A DNA stretch of 64,000 nt, taken from positions 7,837,001 through 7,901,000 of the forward strand of contig OX485807.1 of the NCBI GenBank assembly GCA_950295325.1, in the 5' to 3' direction. The position numbers and the translations under genes were made by a program. How positions within the stretch are numbered: position 1 is the stretch's first letter; each line of letters starts with the position of its first letter. Under the pieces are notes generated by a model. It was given only the letters and a program-made list of their open reading frames with translations. It was not told the DNA's origin and ran no database searches. This stretch comes from Polytrichum commune. Its lineage: Eukaryota > Streptophyta > Polytrichopsida > Polytrichales > Polytrichaceae. This document shows, piece after piece, positions 21,179 through 32,053 of this stretch.

Positions 21179-24100
21179 ATGGATATGGGAGATAGTGCAT
21201 TTGAGTTGTCGACGAATGCATCGTTGTCGGATACGGAATGTTGCCTCTCTTCGCCTTCGGAGGATTATATTCGAGGGGCTAACGTCCTGGGTGTGTCTGG
21301 GGATACATCCTCCCATGAATCTTTGGAAGGGCAGGAACATTCCCAACATTATGGGGATGATAACGACCACATTCCATTGTGTGCCGGTTTCGGGAGGGAG
21401 CAGTGGGTGGGCCTTGATGTTGTTCTTCTGAACGAGCATGGTGTCCCTGTGGCAAATGGCATTTGTAGAAACTCCGATCCCCTTGAATGTATTGATGCCA
21501 ACCCCCTTGGATTGGATGATGTTGGCGTTTGCATCTTGAATTCTTTACTTCCGTTGGAAGTCCCGTTGACTTGGAGATTTTCCTTGCGGCGATGGCCCCT
21601 GCGTCGAGTTCTCCATGAAGAAGTAAGCTTGTGGGATCATGGGCGACGGCACAAGCAAACGCAGTCAGCTTTGTTGGCCGCAAGACGTCCTCGCAAAGGT
21701 CTGCGCAAATACGATTCTAGTCGCGTGTCTGGCATACAAAAAGAACGTAGACGGGATTCCATACTTGGAGAGGACTCTATCCGTCAAGTATCCACAAAGG
21801 ACTGTTGTGCGAAGAAATGTTGTCAATTCTTTCCGCGTGAAAAAATTAGGTCCCTTCGGCAAGAGATGTGGCTTGCGGATTTTCGTATGAGGTCGGCAAA
21901 AAAACTCGAGGTCCACAGAAATTTGCACGTTGACAGCCATGGCAATAAGGTGGTTACCCTTGAGAATGTGGAAGTGTGTTGCACAGCATGGTATTCCATC
22001 CATGCAGTCTCCAAGGCTGATTTTTATAGGTTTAGGAAGTATTCTTTGTTGGGACGCCGTTCTCGATTTCATGGCAACTCGGGCACCAAGAAACCTAGAG
22101 AGGCTACACTCCAAGCCTCCGCGACACTCTCCACCATCATAGTCCCGTTGGCCGATGCAATGCCCCACAAGACGAGGACATTGTCCTCCGGGGAGAAAGT
22201 TGTCCAAATGGTGTTGCCTACGGGCACAAAATGGAAGAACATCTTAACGGACATAAACGAAGTGGGTCGCAAAGCTGGGTGTGGGCCCATTTCTTTGTCC
22301 AAGTTGAGTGTAATTAAAAACCAACAGTTTGCGGAGTACATTTTGAAGAGACCCGGGGACAAGTTTGCCAAGTGTACGACGTGTGAAAAGTACAAAGGTC
22401 TTCGAGACGCCCATCCTATAGGCACCGAGTCCCATACAAGACACCAAAGAAAATACATTGAGCATGTCAACAACCAGGAGGCACACCGTCAAGATTACTA
22501 CAAGAATCGTGCACTATCCATAATGAGGCCTGCGGAGGTCCTAACTGTCATCCATGATAAAATGGACCATGCCAAAACCGCATGCCCTTGTTATGCACGC
22601 AAAATTAAAGCCACGGATGGTCTCTTCAAGTTGCCCGTAGCTGTCACAGGTTCGTATGGAATCACAAATGTGTTTGAAAGGATTTCCAATGTTTTTGGGT
22701 TTGTTTGCCATATGTCAAACTTCATCCGTCTGTTTAGTGGTTATACCATATTTTTGTTGTTCATCCATCGTTTTTTTTCTCAGGTATGATCGCCCACGGC
22801 CATGGGGACGTTAAATATGCCCATTATGGTTTGGATTTTTACCCTGGTGATGCCAACCACACGGTTGGTTCATTTGCAAAACTCTTGCGCGATCTTGAGA
22901 AGCCGCCGATTCACTCTTCCCGTGCGCTTTTTGATGGTTGTGGAACGACACCCCTTTACGAGGCAGTGCTTCAGGGGAAGGAGGTTTGTATGTCGGCATT
23001 GCCGGAACCACGTGGAGAACCCATTTGTGCAAAACCATTGCCTCCAACTCTCCATGTTCAACTTGATAATTGTGCTAAAGACAACAAATGTCGATATGTG
23101 TTTTGTTTTTGGTCATTGCTTGTGGCAAAAGGCATATTCAAAGAGGTGTTTGTGTCTTTCTTGATGGTGGGGCACACACACGATGACATTGATGCGTCAT
23201 TTGGACGTTGGAGCATGAAGTTGCATGAAGAGGATTTTCCCACCATACCGCTTCTTATGAAATCATACATGGATTCACGGGTAGATCACTTAGTGCATTT
23301 TAAAAACGACGTGCGGCATAATATAGAGAGGATTAAAATCATTTGAAATAAAAATTATAAAGGAATTCCAAATAATGAAGGGGCCGTTAAATGTAGACAA
23401 TCCCATTATAAGTAAGTTAGATGGACATAAAACGTGGGCCATTATTTTTTTGTAAAATTAATATAGGGGCTGAAGATAAGGATCCTAGAATGATCCTATG
23501 TGTTATCATCATAATAGTGTTTGCAATGGTATTACTTTGCTATGGTCTCCTATGTGTTTTCTTCATAACTATGTTTGTAATGATATTACTTTGCTATGGT
23601 CTCCTATGTGTTTTCTTCATAACTATGTTTGCAATGGTATTATTGTGTTGCACCCTTCTTTGTTTCCATGCTTTCCCTCAAAACTCGTCAATTGCGTTAG
23701 GAAGTAGATTAGCTTTTATTACTTAAAAGGAATATAGAGTACAAAAAATTACAGTGACTTGGACAATATAAGTAATGGAAGGGTGCAAACAAATGGGCCA
23801 TTTTTTAAATTTAAGTAATTATAGGGAGGCTTTAATTCAGCCCTTGAAGGTAAATAGCCCCAAAACAAAAAACCCCCAGCCGCACGTGGTGCACAAAAAT
23901 GCCTTAGAGTGATCTACCCGTGCATGGATTTGGACAATGTGCCCGTAATCCCGCACATGATTGAGGAAGTACCAAATTTCAAGGCCTTCATCAAGCCATA
24001 CATGCTGAAGGGAGATGACCGTTTGGTGGGACACACGAAAGCACAACAATTCCGCTTCTATATGAGGGATGATGGTGTCCCTGCTATGCAGTTTAAGCTT

Positions 24101-24964
24101 TTGTGCACATCTCCTAATTGGTGTCCGGAGGATGGGATACTCGTGTGGCGTCAGAACAAGGATGGAAAATGTTTGCTCCCGGATGGGGATCCAAAGCCTT
24201 GTAAACCCGATCCCATGAAGAATGGGCCGGAAATCATCAAAGGCATATCCGGATTCATTGAATATTGGAAAGAGTTGTGTGAGGAAGACATCACCAAACA
24301 TGTTAGGAATACTTATGAACCGTTGATCGCGTATTGGGATTGCATTCGCTCGGCCTTGATGACACTTGGTGGCGACACACGTATAACTTTGACACAAGGA
24401 TTTTGGCCACAAAGTCGTTTGACGGTTGTGGAGTCCGACACCATGTTCTTTGACAATGGAGAGGTCCGTGAAGAGTTCGAAATGGACGAGCATTACGTTG
24501 GTCCTGCGCGCAATCGGCCGGCACCGTCGTTTCGTGTGGGTGTTGATTGCCATGAAGGGTATATGGTCCTCGTACGAGCAGGAGATGAGGAGCACCCCAA
24601 GCCAATTTGGTTGGTGAAAGCATTGTCTTCACCCAATTTTATCCGAACTAGCCCCAACTTTCATCAAAATGAAGTGGAATATTGCCGTCCTAGCACCAAA
24701 GACCAGAACGTTCTCCGGACCTATTTAGGTTGGGACACCAAAAAGAATTTCAAGTGGACAGTGGACTCAGCATATGGACCGGTTTGGATAAACACGGATA
24801 CCATACTTTGTGCTTGGAAACCGCGTAAGGGCTCTAAATCGGAAACAATGACCATCCCCCAAAAACATATAGATTTTGCCAAAGACAACCTGGCACGTAT
24901 TGCAGCTGTGGAAAATGAAGCCGAGAATGGATATGAAGCGGAATATGGAGACGGGGAAACATAA
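21179..24964 (+). CDS. DDE-like transposase of unit A, interrupted by a hAT-like insertion
   Basis: Exon 1 is 21,179-22,649. A GT-AG intron (22,650-22,783) follows, then exon 2 from 22,784 to the stop at 24,964. After removal of the 647-bp insertion (23,276-23,922 plus one TSD) the frame is open throughout. The product starts with an acidic region, then has a Cys-rich KDCCAKKCCQ patch, a CTTCEKYK and PCYA Cys pair region, and the probable catalytic core DKMDHAK ... LDNCAKDNK ... VGHTHDDIDASFGRWS. I take the Asp residues in these as the RNase-H-fold triad; similar LDN/VGHTH motifs occur in uncharacterised eukaryotic transposase-like proteins. The chosen ATG aligns with the start of the second copy at 27,253. 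Because of the insertion this copy cannot make a full product unless the insert is excised. Confidence 0.75.
23276..23922. mobile_element. 647-bp non-autonomous hAT-like element
   Basis: It begins CACGGGTAGATCACT and ends with the exact reverse complement of CACGGGTAGATCAC, with further imperfect end symmetry. It is flanked by 8-bp copies CATGGATT (23,268-23,275 and 23,923-23,930). The second transposase copy (unit C) lacks the insert, reading SYMDLDNV straight through. An 8-bp duplication with A at position 2 and G at position 5 of the end fits hAT. Internally a ~60-bp motif (CTTTGCTATGGTCTCCTATG) is tandemly duplicated. There is no coding capacity. Confidence 0.9.
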
Positions 24965-25309
24965 CATAAGTTGGATTTAATGGCTCAACGTAGGGGGACT
25001 TTATAGACTTGGTATTATTGCAATTATTATATAATAAATTTATAATATTCAAATTTATAAATACGTTTGGGATGTGCCATACAATCCCATAAGACCCTTA
25101 TATATGGGATGCACACCTTAAACTTTATAATGACATAATACTATTTGATTTTGGGATTGGATTGTTTTTTCCACGTGTAGTTCATGTTTATGTTATGATA
25201 TGAAGACTTACTATTTTTAGTAATGTGAATATTCTTCGCGGGCGAATTTGTAAACCGTCATGTTCCCAAAGTTCCATATGTTCACAATATTGGCATCCCA
25301 AACTATGGG
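24965..25309. other. 3' spacer of the unit A transposase gene
   Basis: AT-rich. It contains ATTTGGGATGTGCC/ACAATCCCATAAGACCTTT-like sequence that recurs at about 30,745-30,800 in unit C, so it is shared element sequence. No gene. Confidence 0.5.
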
Positions 25310-25360
25310 CGTATTTTATTTTGAGACTTTCCAAAGTCTCCGATTAACGAATATAGTGTT
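25310..25360 (-). repeat. Right terminal inverted repeat of unit A
   Basis: Contains the near-palindrome GAGACTTT-CC-AAAGTCTC, then GATTAACGAATATAGTGTT. The same ~100-bp right end is found at 31,010-31,114 in unit C, which defines it as a family terminus. Confidence 0.8.
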
Positions 25361-25841
25361 CTTGGCTCTCCAACTAAAACTAAACACCCACATGTGCTCC
25401 AATATTGCTTCCAACACCCACACTTATAACCCGTGGGGTGCCTTGGAGCACAAAGGAAAGAGATGATGAGTGAGGGAAGAATGAGGAATTATATAGTGAG
25501 TTTGAGGGGGTGAGCACCCTCAAGGCTCACGATAAGCCCTCGAGATTTCCTCCTACTTTGTAGGCTCTAATCCTATCTCCTAAGCCTTCCTCCCTCAAAT
25601 GATCAACAAGGATCCTAATTCAAACATTTAACTAACATTGGCTTTCTACCTACCACACTTTACCAAGGTTTGTCCTTCTCCTACTTAAATCCACTCCACA
25701 AAAGCCTAATGATTCAAACTAAGCTTTCTTCAAGCTTCACTCTTTTTATATTTTTATGAATAATCATAAATCACCAAAACACCACTTGTAATGTTTTACA
25801 AGTGTTAACAACCAATGTGGGCATCAATTTTGGGCTCACAG
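25361..25841 (+). repeat. LTR-like repeat, part right of unit A
   Basis: Resumes with CTTGGCTC and runs to ...GGGCTCACA, closely matching 1,514-1,999. Together with 9,040-9,426 it is one repeat copy split by unit A. Confidence 0.85.
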
Positions 25842-26060
25842 ACCCTTGTAATGTGTTGGATGTTTATTTCGTGCAGGTACAGATCTTATTGCAATGGACC
25901 TTTTATACCCTAAACATTAAATTCCAAGCCCTAAACCCATTAGTAGAGGCAATTTTTATGTGGGTTGCACTCTCTGGATCCTTGTAGTGTGATTGATTAT
26001 TATTTATGGCAGGTATCATTCCTGGTGTAAGGTTCCTATTATGGCGCCGCAAATCACGGA

Positions 26061-28724
26061 GGTTTACGGACACGCGTCCGTAAACCTTAAACCTCTTGGT
26101 TAATTGATTATCTATTGCTCTGAGAACTGTACTTGATCTAGTACTCATGTACATTGAGGTTTACGGACGCGCGTCCGTAAACCTTCGTACCTTGTGGTGC
26201 CATAGTTCGGTGTTGCACCTGAACTGGGATCATTACCACTTGCCTTTTAGAGTATGCAATCGAGACTGTAAATTTACGGACGCGCGTCCGTAAACCTTCA
26301 ACCTCTTGGTTAATTGATTATCTATTGCTCTGAGAACTGTACTTGAGCTAGTACTCATGTACGTTGAGGTTTACAGACGCGCGTCCGTAAACCTGCGTAC
26401 CTTGTAGGGTTTAGGATTTAGGGTATTGCACCTGAACATAGTTCGGTATTGCACCTGAACTGGGATCATTACCACTTGCCATTTAGAGTATGCAATCGAG
26501 ACTGTAAATTTACGGACGCGCGTCCATAAACCTTAAACCTCCGGGCGCTTTGTTCCTTTGTTGCCTTGAGCATTGTCTTTGTGCTCGTACTGAGGTCCAG
26601 ATAGGTTTACGGATGCGCATCCGTAACCTGCAAACCTCTGGTGCCATAGTTTTGTGCAATGTAGAATATTACGTTGAGACTGTACGGTCAATGGAGGCAT
26701 AAGATCCCTAAACCCTAAACTTACATCACCCTATGTCTCATAGTATAATATTTTGACATTCATAAAACACACTAGGAAGCGCGTATGTTAACCTCTTCAA
26801 ACTCATAGTCGTCAGGCTTGGGTAAACATGTCCGTGGCACCTGGACCTCTTGGGTCCCTAAACCTCTATGTGTCTTGGACAACACTGGCTTTTGACATTT
26901 GGATGTTTTCGGACGCGCGTCCGTATTCCTAAGTTGTATAGTTTGCGAAAATATTTGCGCATGATAATGACCTCTTTGATCACGAAGAGATTTACGGATG
27001 CGCGTTGTCTGGACCTTTCCGCAGACTATGAACAAATAAATGTATTTGTATGCGCGTGTGCTTGCACTGATAATGTTGTTACATGGAGGTATACGAACGC
27101 GCGTTCGTATACCCTAAACCCTTTGTTTCCAGGCCATGAAATCCATTATTGTTCACATTGTGTTTCATTGACAATAAGCGTTAGGCCTATCCATATCATT
27201 TATTGAATGGGATATTTTAACATACTCTTCGTTTGGATCACTTGTAGTGGCCATGGATTCCAACATCAATGATAGTGCATTCGAGTTCTCTTCGGAAGCG
27301 TCAAGCTATGCTAGCGAATTTGAAGATGTCGTGGAACAGGAAACTACAATTGGTGTCGCCAATGCAGAGGATGAATTCCTTCCACCATGTGAGGGTTATT
27401 CGCGGGAACAGTGGATTGATCTTGATGTTGTCCTAGTCAATGGATGTGGCGTCCCCGTGGCCGATGGTGTTTGTAGGAACTCAAATCCTACAGACTGTAT
27501 TGATGCAAATCCCCTTGGGGAGGAAGATGTTGGGGTGTGCATTTTGAATTCCAAACATCCATTGGAATTGCCTCCTAGTTGGAGATTCTCTCTTCGTCGA
27601 TGGCCGTTGCGAAGTGTTCTTCATGATGGTGTTAGCTTGTGGAATCATGCCCGTCGTTTTGAGGAAATACAAAAGACTTTGTTCGCCACAATGCGTCCTA
27701 GAAAAGGTCGGCGTAAGTATGATTCCGTTCGCATGCCTCGTGAACCCACGCAACGTCATCGTGATCAAACATTGGGAGACACATCTATTAGGTCCGTAGC
27801 AACAAAGGATTGTTGTGCAAAGAGGTGTTGCCAACTATTTTCCCGTGACAAAATCAAATCTGTGAGACAAGAGATGTGGCTTGCGGACTTTCGTATGCGA
27901 TCTGCAAAGAAACTTGAAGTTCATCGCAACGTGCACTTTGATGCCGAAGGTCGTAAGGTTGTGACCTTGGAAAATGTAGAGGTATGTTGCAAGGCATGGT
28001 ACATTATATATGCAGTTTCAAAGGCAGATTTTTATAGGTTCTAGAACTACTTGATGCAAGGACGGCGTTCTCGGTTCCATGGCAACTCTGGCACAAAAAA
28101 GCCCAGGGAGGCAACACTCCAAGCGGCTGCAACACTATCAACCATCATTATGCCATTAGCGGATGCGATGCCACACAAGACGCGGACTTTGCCGTCGGGG
28201 GAAAATGTTGTTCAGATGGTTTTGCCTACTGGGACAAAATGGAAGAACATACTTATGGATGTTAATGAAGTTGGCGAAAAGGCTGGATGTGGGCCGATTT
28301 CGTTGTCAAAATTGAGTGTGATCAAGAGTCAACAATTTGCAGAGTACATTACGAAGAGGCCTAGGGATAAGTTTGCTAGGTGTTCTGCTTGTAAGAAATA
28401 TAAAGGCCTTCGAGATGCACATCCAATAGGGATTGAGTCGTACAATAGACATCAACGGAAATACATTGAGCATGTCAACAACCAGGAGGCACACCGTCAA
28501 AACTACTACAAGAATCGCGCATTATCGATAATGAGGCCGAATGGGGTTTTGACAATCATTCATGACAAAATGGACCATGCGAAGACTGCGTGCCCATGTT
28601 ATGCGCGGAAAATAAAGGCTACAGATGGATATTTTAAGCTTCCAATATCTGTCACAGGTTCGTTGGGTTTCACATTTTTTGGCGCACCCACATACTAATC
28701 GTTAAGAGTTACGGATGCACGTCC
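26061..28724. repeat. Palindrome array C: arm TTTACGGACG
   Basis: Copies lie near 26,061; 26,160; 26,272; 26,368; 26,510; 26,604; 26,906 and (in the transposase intron) 28,705. There is a degenerate copy near 26,990 and one A-type copy (ACGAACG arms) near 27,092. Relative to the unit A palindrome both arms carry the same change (GAACG to GGACG), so the palindrome is preserved. Some copies sit in a ~210-bp local duplication (about 26,070-26,290 and 26,290-26,540). Confidence 0.9.
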
Positions 28725-30348
28725 GTAAGTGTTTGTTCATTTTCTTGGCGTGCTTGCGGAAAAATTGAATCTCATTCTCATAGCTGATTTTGGAATGTAC
28801 CTCTCATTTGTATGTGTTAATTCAGGTATGATCGCACATGGCCATGTGGACGTCAAATATGCACATTATGGCTTGGATTTCTATCCAGGCGACGCCAATC
28901 ATACCGTAGGGTCTTTTGCAAAACTTCTACGAGATCTTGAGAGTCCGCCAACATCATCCTCTCGTGCTCTTTTTGTTGGATGTGGAACAACACCGATTTA
29001 TGAGGCTGTGCTAGAGGGGAAGGAAGTTTGTCTATCTTCACTGCAAGAACCACCTGAACAACCCGTTCTTGCTAAACCTTTGCCTCCAACTCTACACGTG
29101 TAACTGGATAATTGTGCCAAAGACAACAAATGTTGATACGTGTTTTGTTTTTGGTCATTGCTCGTAGCCAAGGGCATTTTCAAAGAAGTGTTTGTGTCTT
29201 TTTTGATGGTTGGCCACACGCATGATGACATTGACGCTTCATTTGGACGTTGGAGTATGAAGTTGCACGAGGAGGATTTTCCGACAATTCCTCTTCTCAT
29301 GAAATCATACATGGATTTGGATAATGTGCCAGTCATCCCGCATTTGATTGAAGAAGTGCCCGATTTCAAATCGTTTATCAAACCATTCATTCTTAAAGGA
29401 GGTGACCGCTTAGTGGGCCATACCAAGGCTCAACAATTCCGATTCTATATGCGTGATGATGGTCTGCCGGCCATGCAATTCAAAGTTTTGTGCACTTCTC
29501 TGAATTGGGGTCCAGAGGAAGGGATACTCGTATGGCGCCAAAACGAAGAGGGCAAATGTATGCTACCTGATGGGGAGCCAAAGCCTTGCACACCCAACCC
29601 CATAAGGAATGGACTTGAAATTATCAAAGGTATATCCGGATTCATCGAGTATTGGAAAGAATTGTGCGAGGAAGACATCACAAGGCGTGTTTGGGATACC
29701 CACGAACCATTGATTGCGTATTGGGATCGCATTCGCTCAGCATTGCTAGCACCCGATGTCGATACACATTCATGTTTGACACAAGGTTTTTGGCCACAAA
29801 GCCGAGTGACAATCGTGGAATCTGAGGCCATGTTCTTCGACAATGGGAACATCCGTAAAGAGTTCGTTGCGGACGACCATTATGTTGGCCCAGCTCGTAA
29901 TCGTCCGGCTCCATCATTTCGTGTGGCTGTTGATTGCTACGAAGGTTATATGATCCTCGTACGTCCGGGAGATGAGGAGCACCCTAAACCGATTTGGTTG
30001 GTAAAATCATTGTCATCACCAAATTTTGTTCCAACTAGCCCAAATTTTCGTCAAATTGAGGTGGAATATTGCCGTCGAAGCACCAAAGATCAAAATGTGC
30101 TCCGCACATATTTAGGGTGGGACACAAAAAAAGGTTTCAAATGGACAATGGACTCAGCATACGAACCAATTTGGATAAACACAGATACCATACTTTGTGC
30201 TTGGAAACCACGCAAAGGTTCCAAATCAGAGACAATGACCATCCCCCAAAAACATATAGATTTTGCCAAAGACAACTTGGCACGTATTGCTGCTGCAGAA
30301 AACGATGTCGATAATGGAAATGAAGCTGAGGATGAAGATGGAGAGTGA
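27253..30348 (+). pseudogene. Decayed second copy of the unit A-type transposase
   Basis: Exon 1 (27,253-28,657), an intron (28,658-28,825, holding a palindrome) and exon 2 (28,826-30,348) align along their whole length with the unit A transposase. Three in-frame stops break it: TAG at 28,042-28,044; TAA at 29,101-29,103, where unit A has CAA (Gln of HVQLDN); and TGA at 29,134-29,136, where unit A has CGA (Arg). The last two are C-to-T changes, as expected of methylated, silenced DNA. The catalytic-region motifs VGHTHDDIDASFGRWS and DKMDHAK are still present. There is no hAT insertion here. Confidence 0.9.
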
Positions 30349-31009
30349 TATTGACGTAGGTTTGGACCAAAGTTATTTGAAATGTATCTTGGTTTTTCAT
30401 GAAATATATGACATGGGGGTCGAATACTAGTATATTATACACATTTTATAGCAATGTTATGGATTACAATTATATTGCATGATTGTATTGATTTATGGAT
30501 GTGGAATCCAACTTCCCATGCACTATCAAATGTTTTTTATATGTTTGTTTTTACGGTTGTTATAGATTACAATTATATTGCATGATTGTATTGATTTACG
30601 GATGTGGAATCCAACTTCCCATGTGCTATCAAATATTTTTTATATGTTTGTTTTTACGGATGTGGAGTCCAAACTATATAATTATATTGCAGATGCTAAT
30701 TTGCAATTTCTTGTACCCACTGTCAAATTATTTTAATATTGTTGCGTTTGGGATGTGCCGTTCAATTCACCCACAATTGGCTAAGACCTTTATGTTTGGG
30801 ATACACATCCAAGAGTCTATAGATATAAAATCAGATGGCTATTTATAGATTCGTTATTTTTGCTCACTACAAAATCAAAAATACAAAATAATTGTGAATT
30901 TTTGTCATTGGAATATTGTGTTGGCGTAGTTTTGATTATCAACTAAATAATTACTATATTTAGATATCTATATATAGTAGTCACATATGGATCTCCTAAA
31001 CATTGTGTT
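30349..31009. repeat. 3' spacer of unit C with a ~108-bp duplication
   Basis: 30,455-30,665 contains two near-identical copies of a block with GATTACAATTATATTGCATG and GGATGTGGAATCCAACTTCCC. The rest is AT-rich. No gene. Confidence 0.65.
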
Positions 31010-31114
31010 GCCATTGTTCCCCATATTCCCTACGTTCACAATATTCGCATCCGAAACTATGGGTCCAATTTATTTGGAGACTTTCCAAAGTCTCCAATTA
31101 ACGAATATAGTGTT

Positions 31115-31985
31115 AATATGATCTGAAATGAGGTTAGTTATGTTTAGATTGAGTGAATTAGTGGGTTGAATGTAATCTGAAATGAGGTTAGTATGTTAAG
31201 TCTGAAATAGTTGGTTGAATGGAATCTGAAATTGAAATCTAGCATGGATAAGGGTGTCTCGGAACCGAGACACCCATTTTGGGGTAGATGGTTCAGTGGG
31301 TTGAGTCAAATCTGAAATTGAATGTTTTTTGAAATGAGGCTAGTTAGGTATAGGCTGACTGTATTAGTGGGTTGAATATGATCTGAAATGAGGTTAGTTA
31401 TGCTTAGGTTGAGTGTATTAGTGGGTTGAATGTATTCTGAAATGAGGTTAGTGGTGTTTAGGTTGAGTGAATTAGTGGGTTGAATGTATTCTGAAATGAG
31501 GTTAGTATGTTAAGTCTGAAATTTAATAGTTGGTTGAATGGAATCTGAAATTGAAATCTAGCATGGAGAAAGGTGTCTCGGGACCGAGACACCCATTTTG
31601 GGGTAGATGGTTCAGTGGGTTGAGTCAAATCTGAAATTGAATGTTTTTTAAAATGAGGCTAGTTAGGTGTAGGCTGACTGTATTAGTGGGTTGAATATGA
31701 TCTGAAATGAGGTTAGGTTTGCTTAGGTTGAGTGTATTAGTGGGTTGAATATGATCTGAAATGAGGTTAGTTATGCTTAGGTTGAGTGTATTAGTGGGTT
31801 GAATGTATTCTGAAATGAAGTTAGTATGTCTAGGCTGACTGTAATAGTGGGTTGAATGTATTATGAAATGAGGTTAGTGGTGTTTAGGTTGAGTGAATTA
31901 GTGGGTTGAATGTATTCTGAAATGAGGTTAGTTATGTATTGATTGACTGTAGTAGTGGGTTGAATGTAATATGAAATTGAATTCT
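31115..31985. repeat. 54-bp minisatellite
   Basis: Many imperfect copies of a unit containing TCTGAAATGAGGTTAGT, TAGGTTGAGTGTATTAGTGG and GTTGAATGTAT. Embedded at 31,253-31,274 and 31,572-31,593 are two 22-bp palindromes with arm GGTGTCTCGG and centres AA and GA. It lies directly 5' of the MULE-1 ParB/MTase-like gene, in its presumed promoter region. Confidence 0.9.
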
Positions 31986-32053
31986 ACTTATGAAAGGGTA
32001 GGTGGTTGGCGAAGCTACTGTCTCTTCAATTAACTAGTACATGTATTTTGCAG

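Larger units (their letters stand above)
9427..25360. mobile_element. Unit A: ~15.9-kb DNA transposon with ParB/MTase-like cargo
   Basis: The left end reads AACACTATATTCGG...GGAGACTTT. The right end is its imperfect inverted copy, AAAGTCTCCGATTAACGAATATAGTGTT. CTTG lies directly outside both ends (9,423-9,426 and 25,361-25,364). Deleting the unit and one CTTG restores the repeat seen intact near 1.5 kb. A 2-bp TT duplication with one more terminal base would also fit, so I give the target duplication as 4 bp, possibly 2. Inside are a minus-strand ParB/MTase-like/FCP1-like gene, a plus-strand transposase gene and at least 23 copies of one 22-bp palindrome family. The ends include CACTA...TAGTG, but a 3-bp duplication as in CACTA elements does not fit the flanks, and the transposase does not look like Tnp2. 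I leave the superfamily open. Confidence 0.8.
25842..31114. mobile_element. Unit C: left-truncated relative of unit A
   Basis: Has the same right terminus as unit A (31,010-31,114, ending CGAATATAGTGTT), a second copy of the same transposase gene, and its own palindrome variant. No left terminus was found between 25,842 and the palindromes, so the left part, including any ParB/MTase-like gene, is missing. The right flank AATATGATCTGAAATGAGG is the interior of the 54-bp minisatellite unit that follows, so unit C inserted into that minisatellite. The left boundary given is only where recognisable LTR sequence stops. Confidence 0.6.

Noticed and set aside
23276-23922. The break in the unit A transposase as an intron
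   Set aside because: It has no GT-AG borders at the break. It has inverted ends and an 8-bp duplication, and the sister copy reads straight through.
9427-25360. Unit A as a classical CACTA (En/Spm) element
   Set aside because: CACTA...TAGTG is present two bases inside the ends, but the 3-bp flanks at that parse are GAA and TTC, which are not a direct duplication. The transposase lacks features I would expect of Tnp2.
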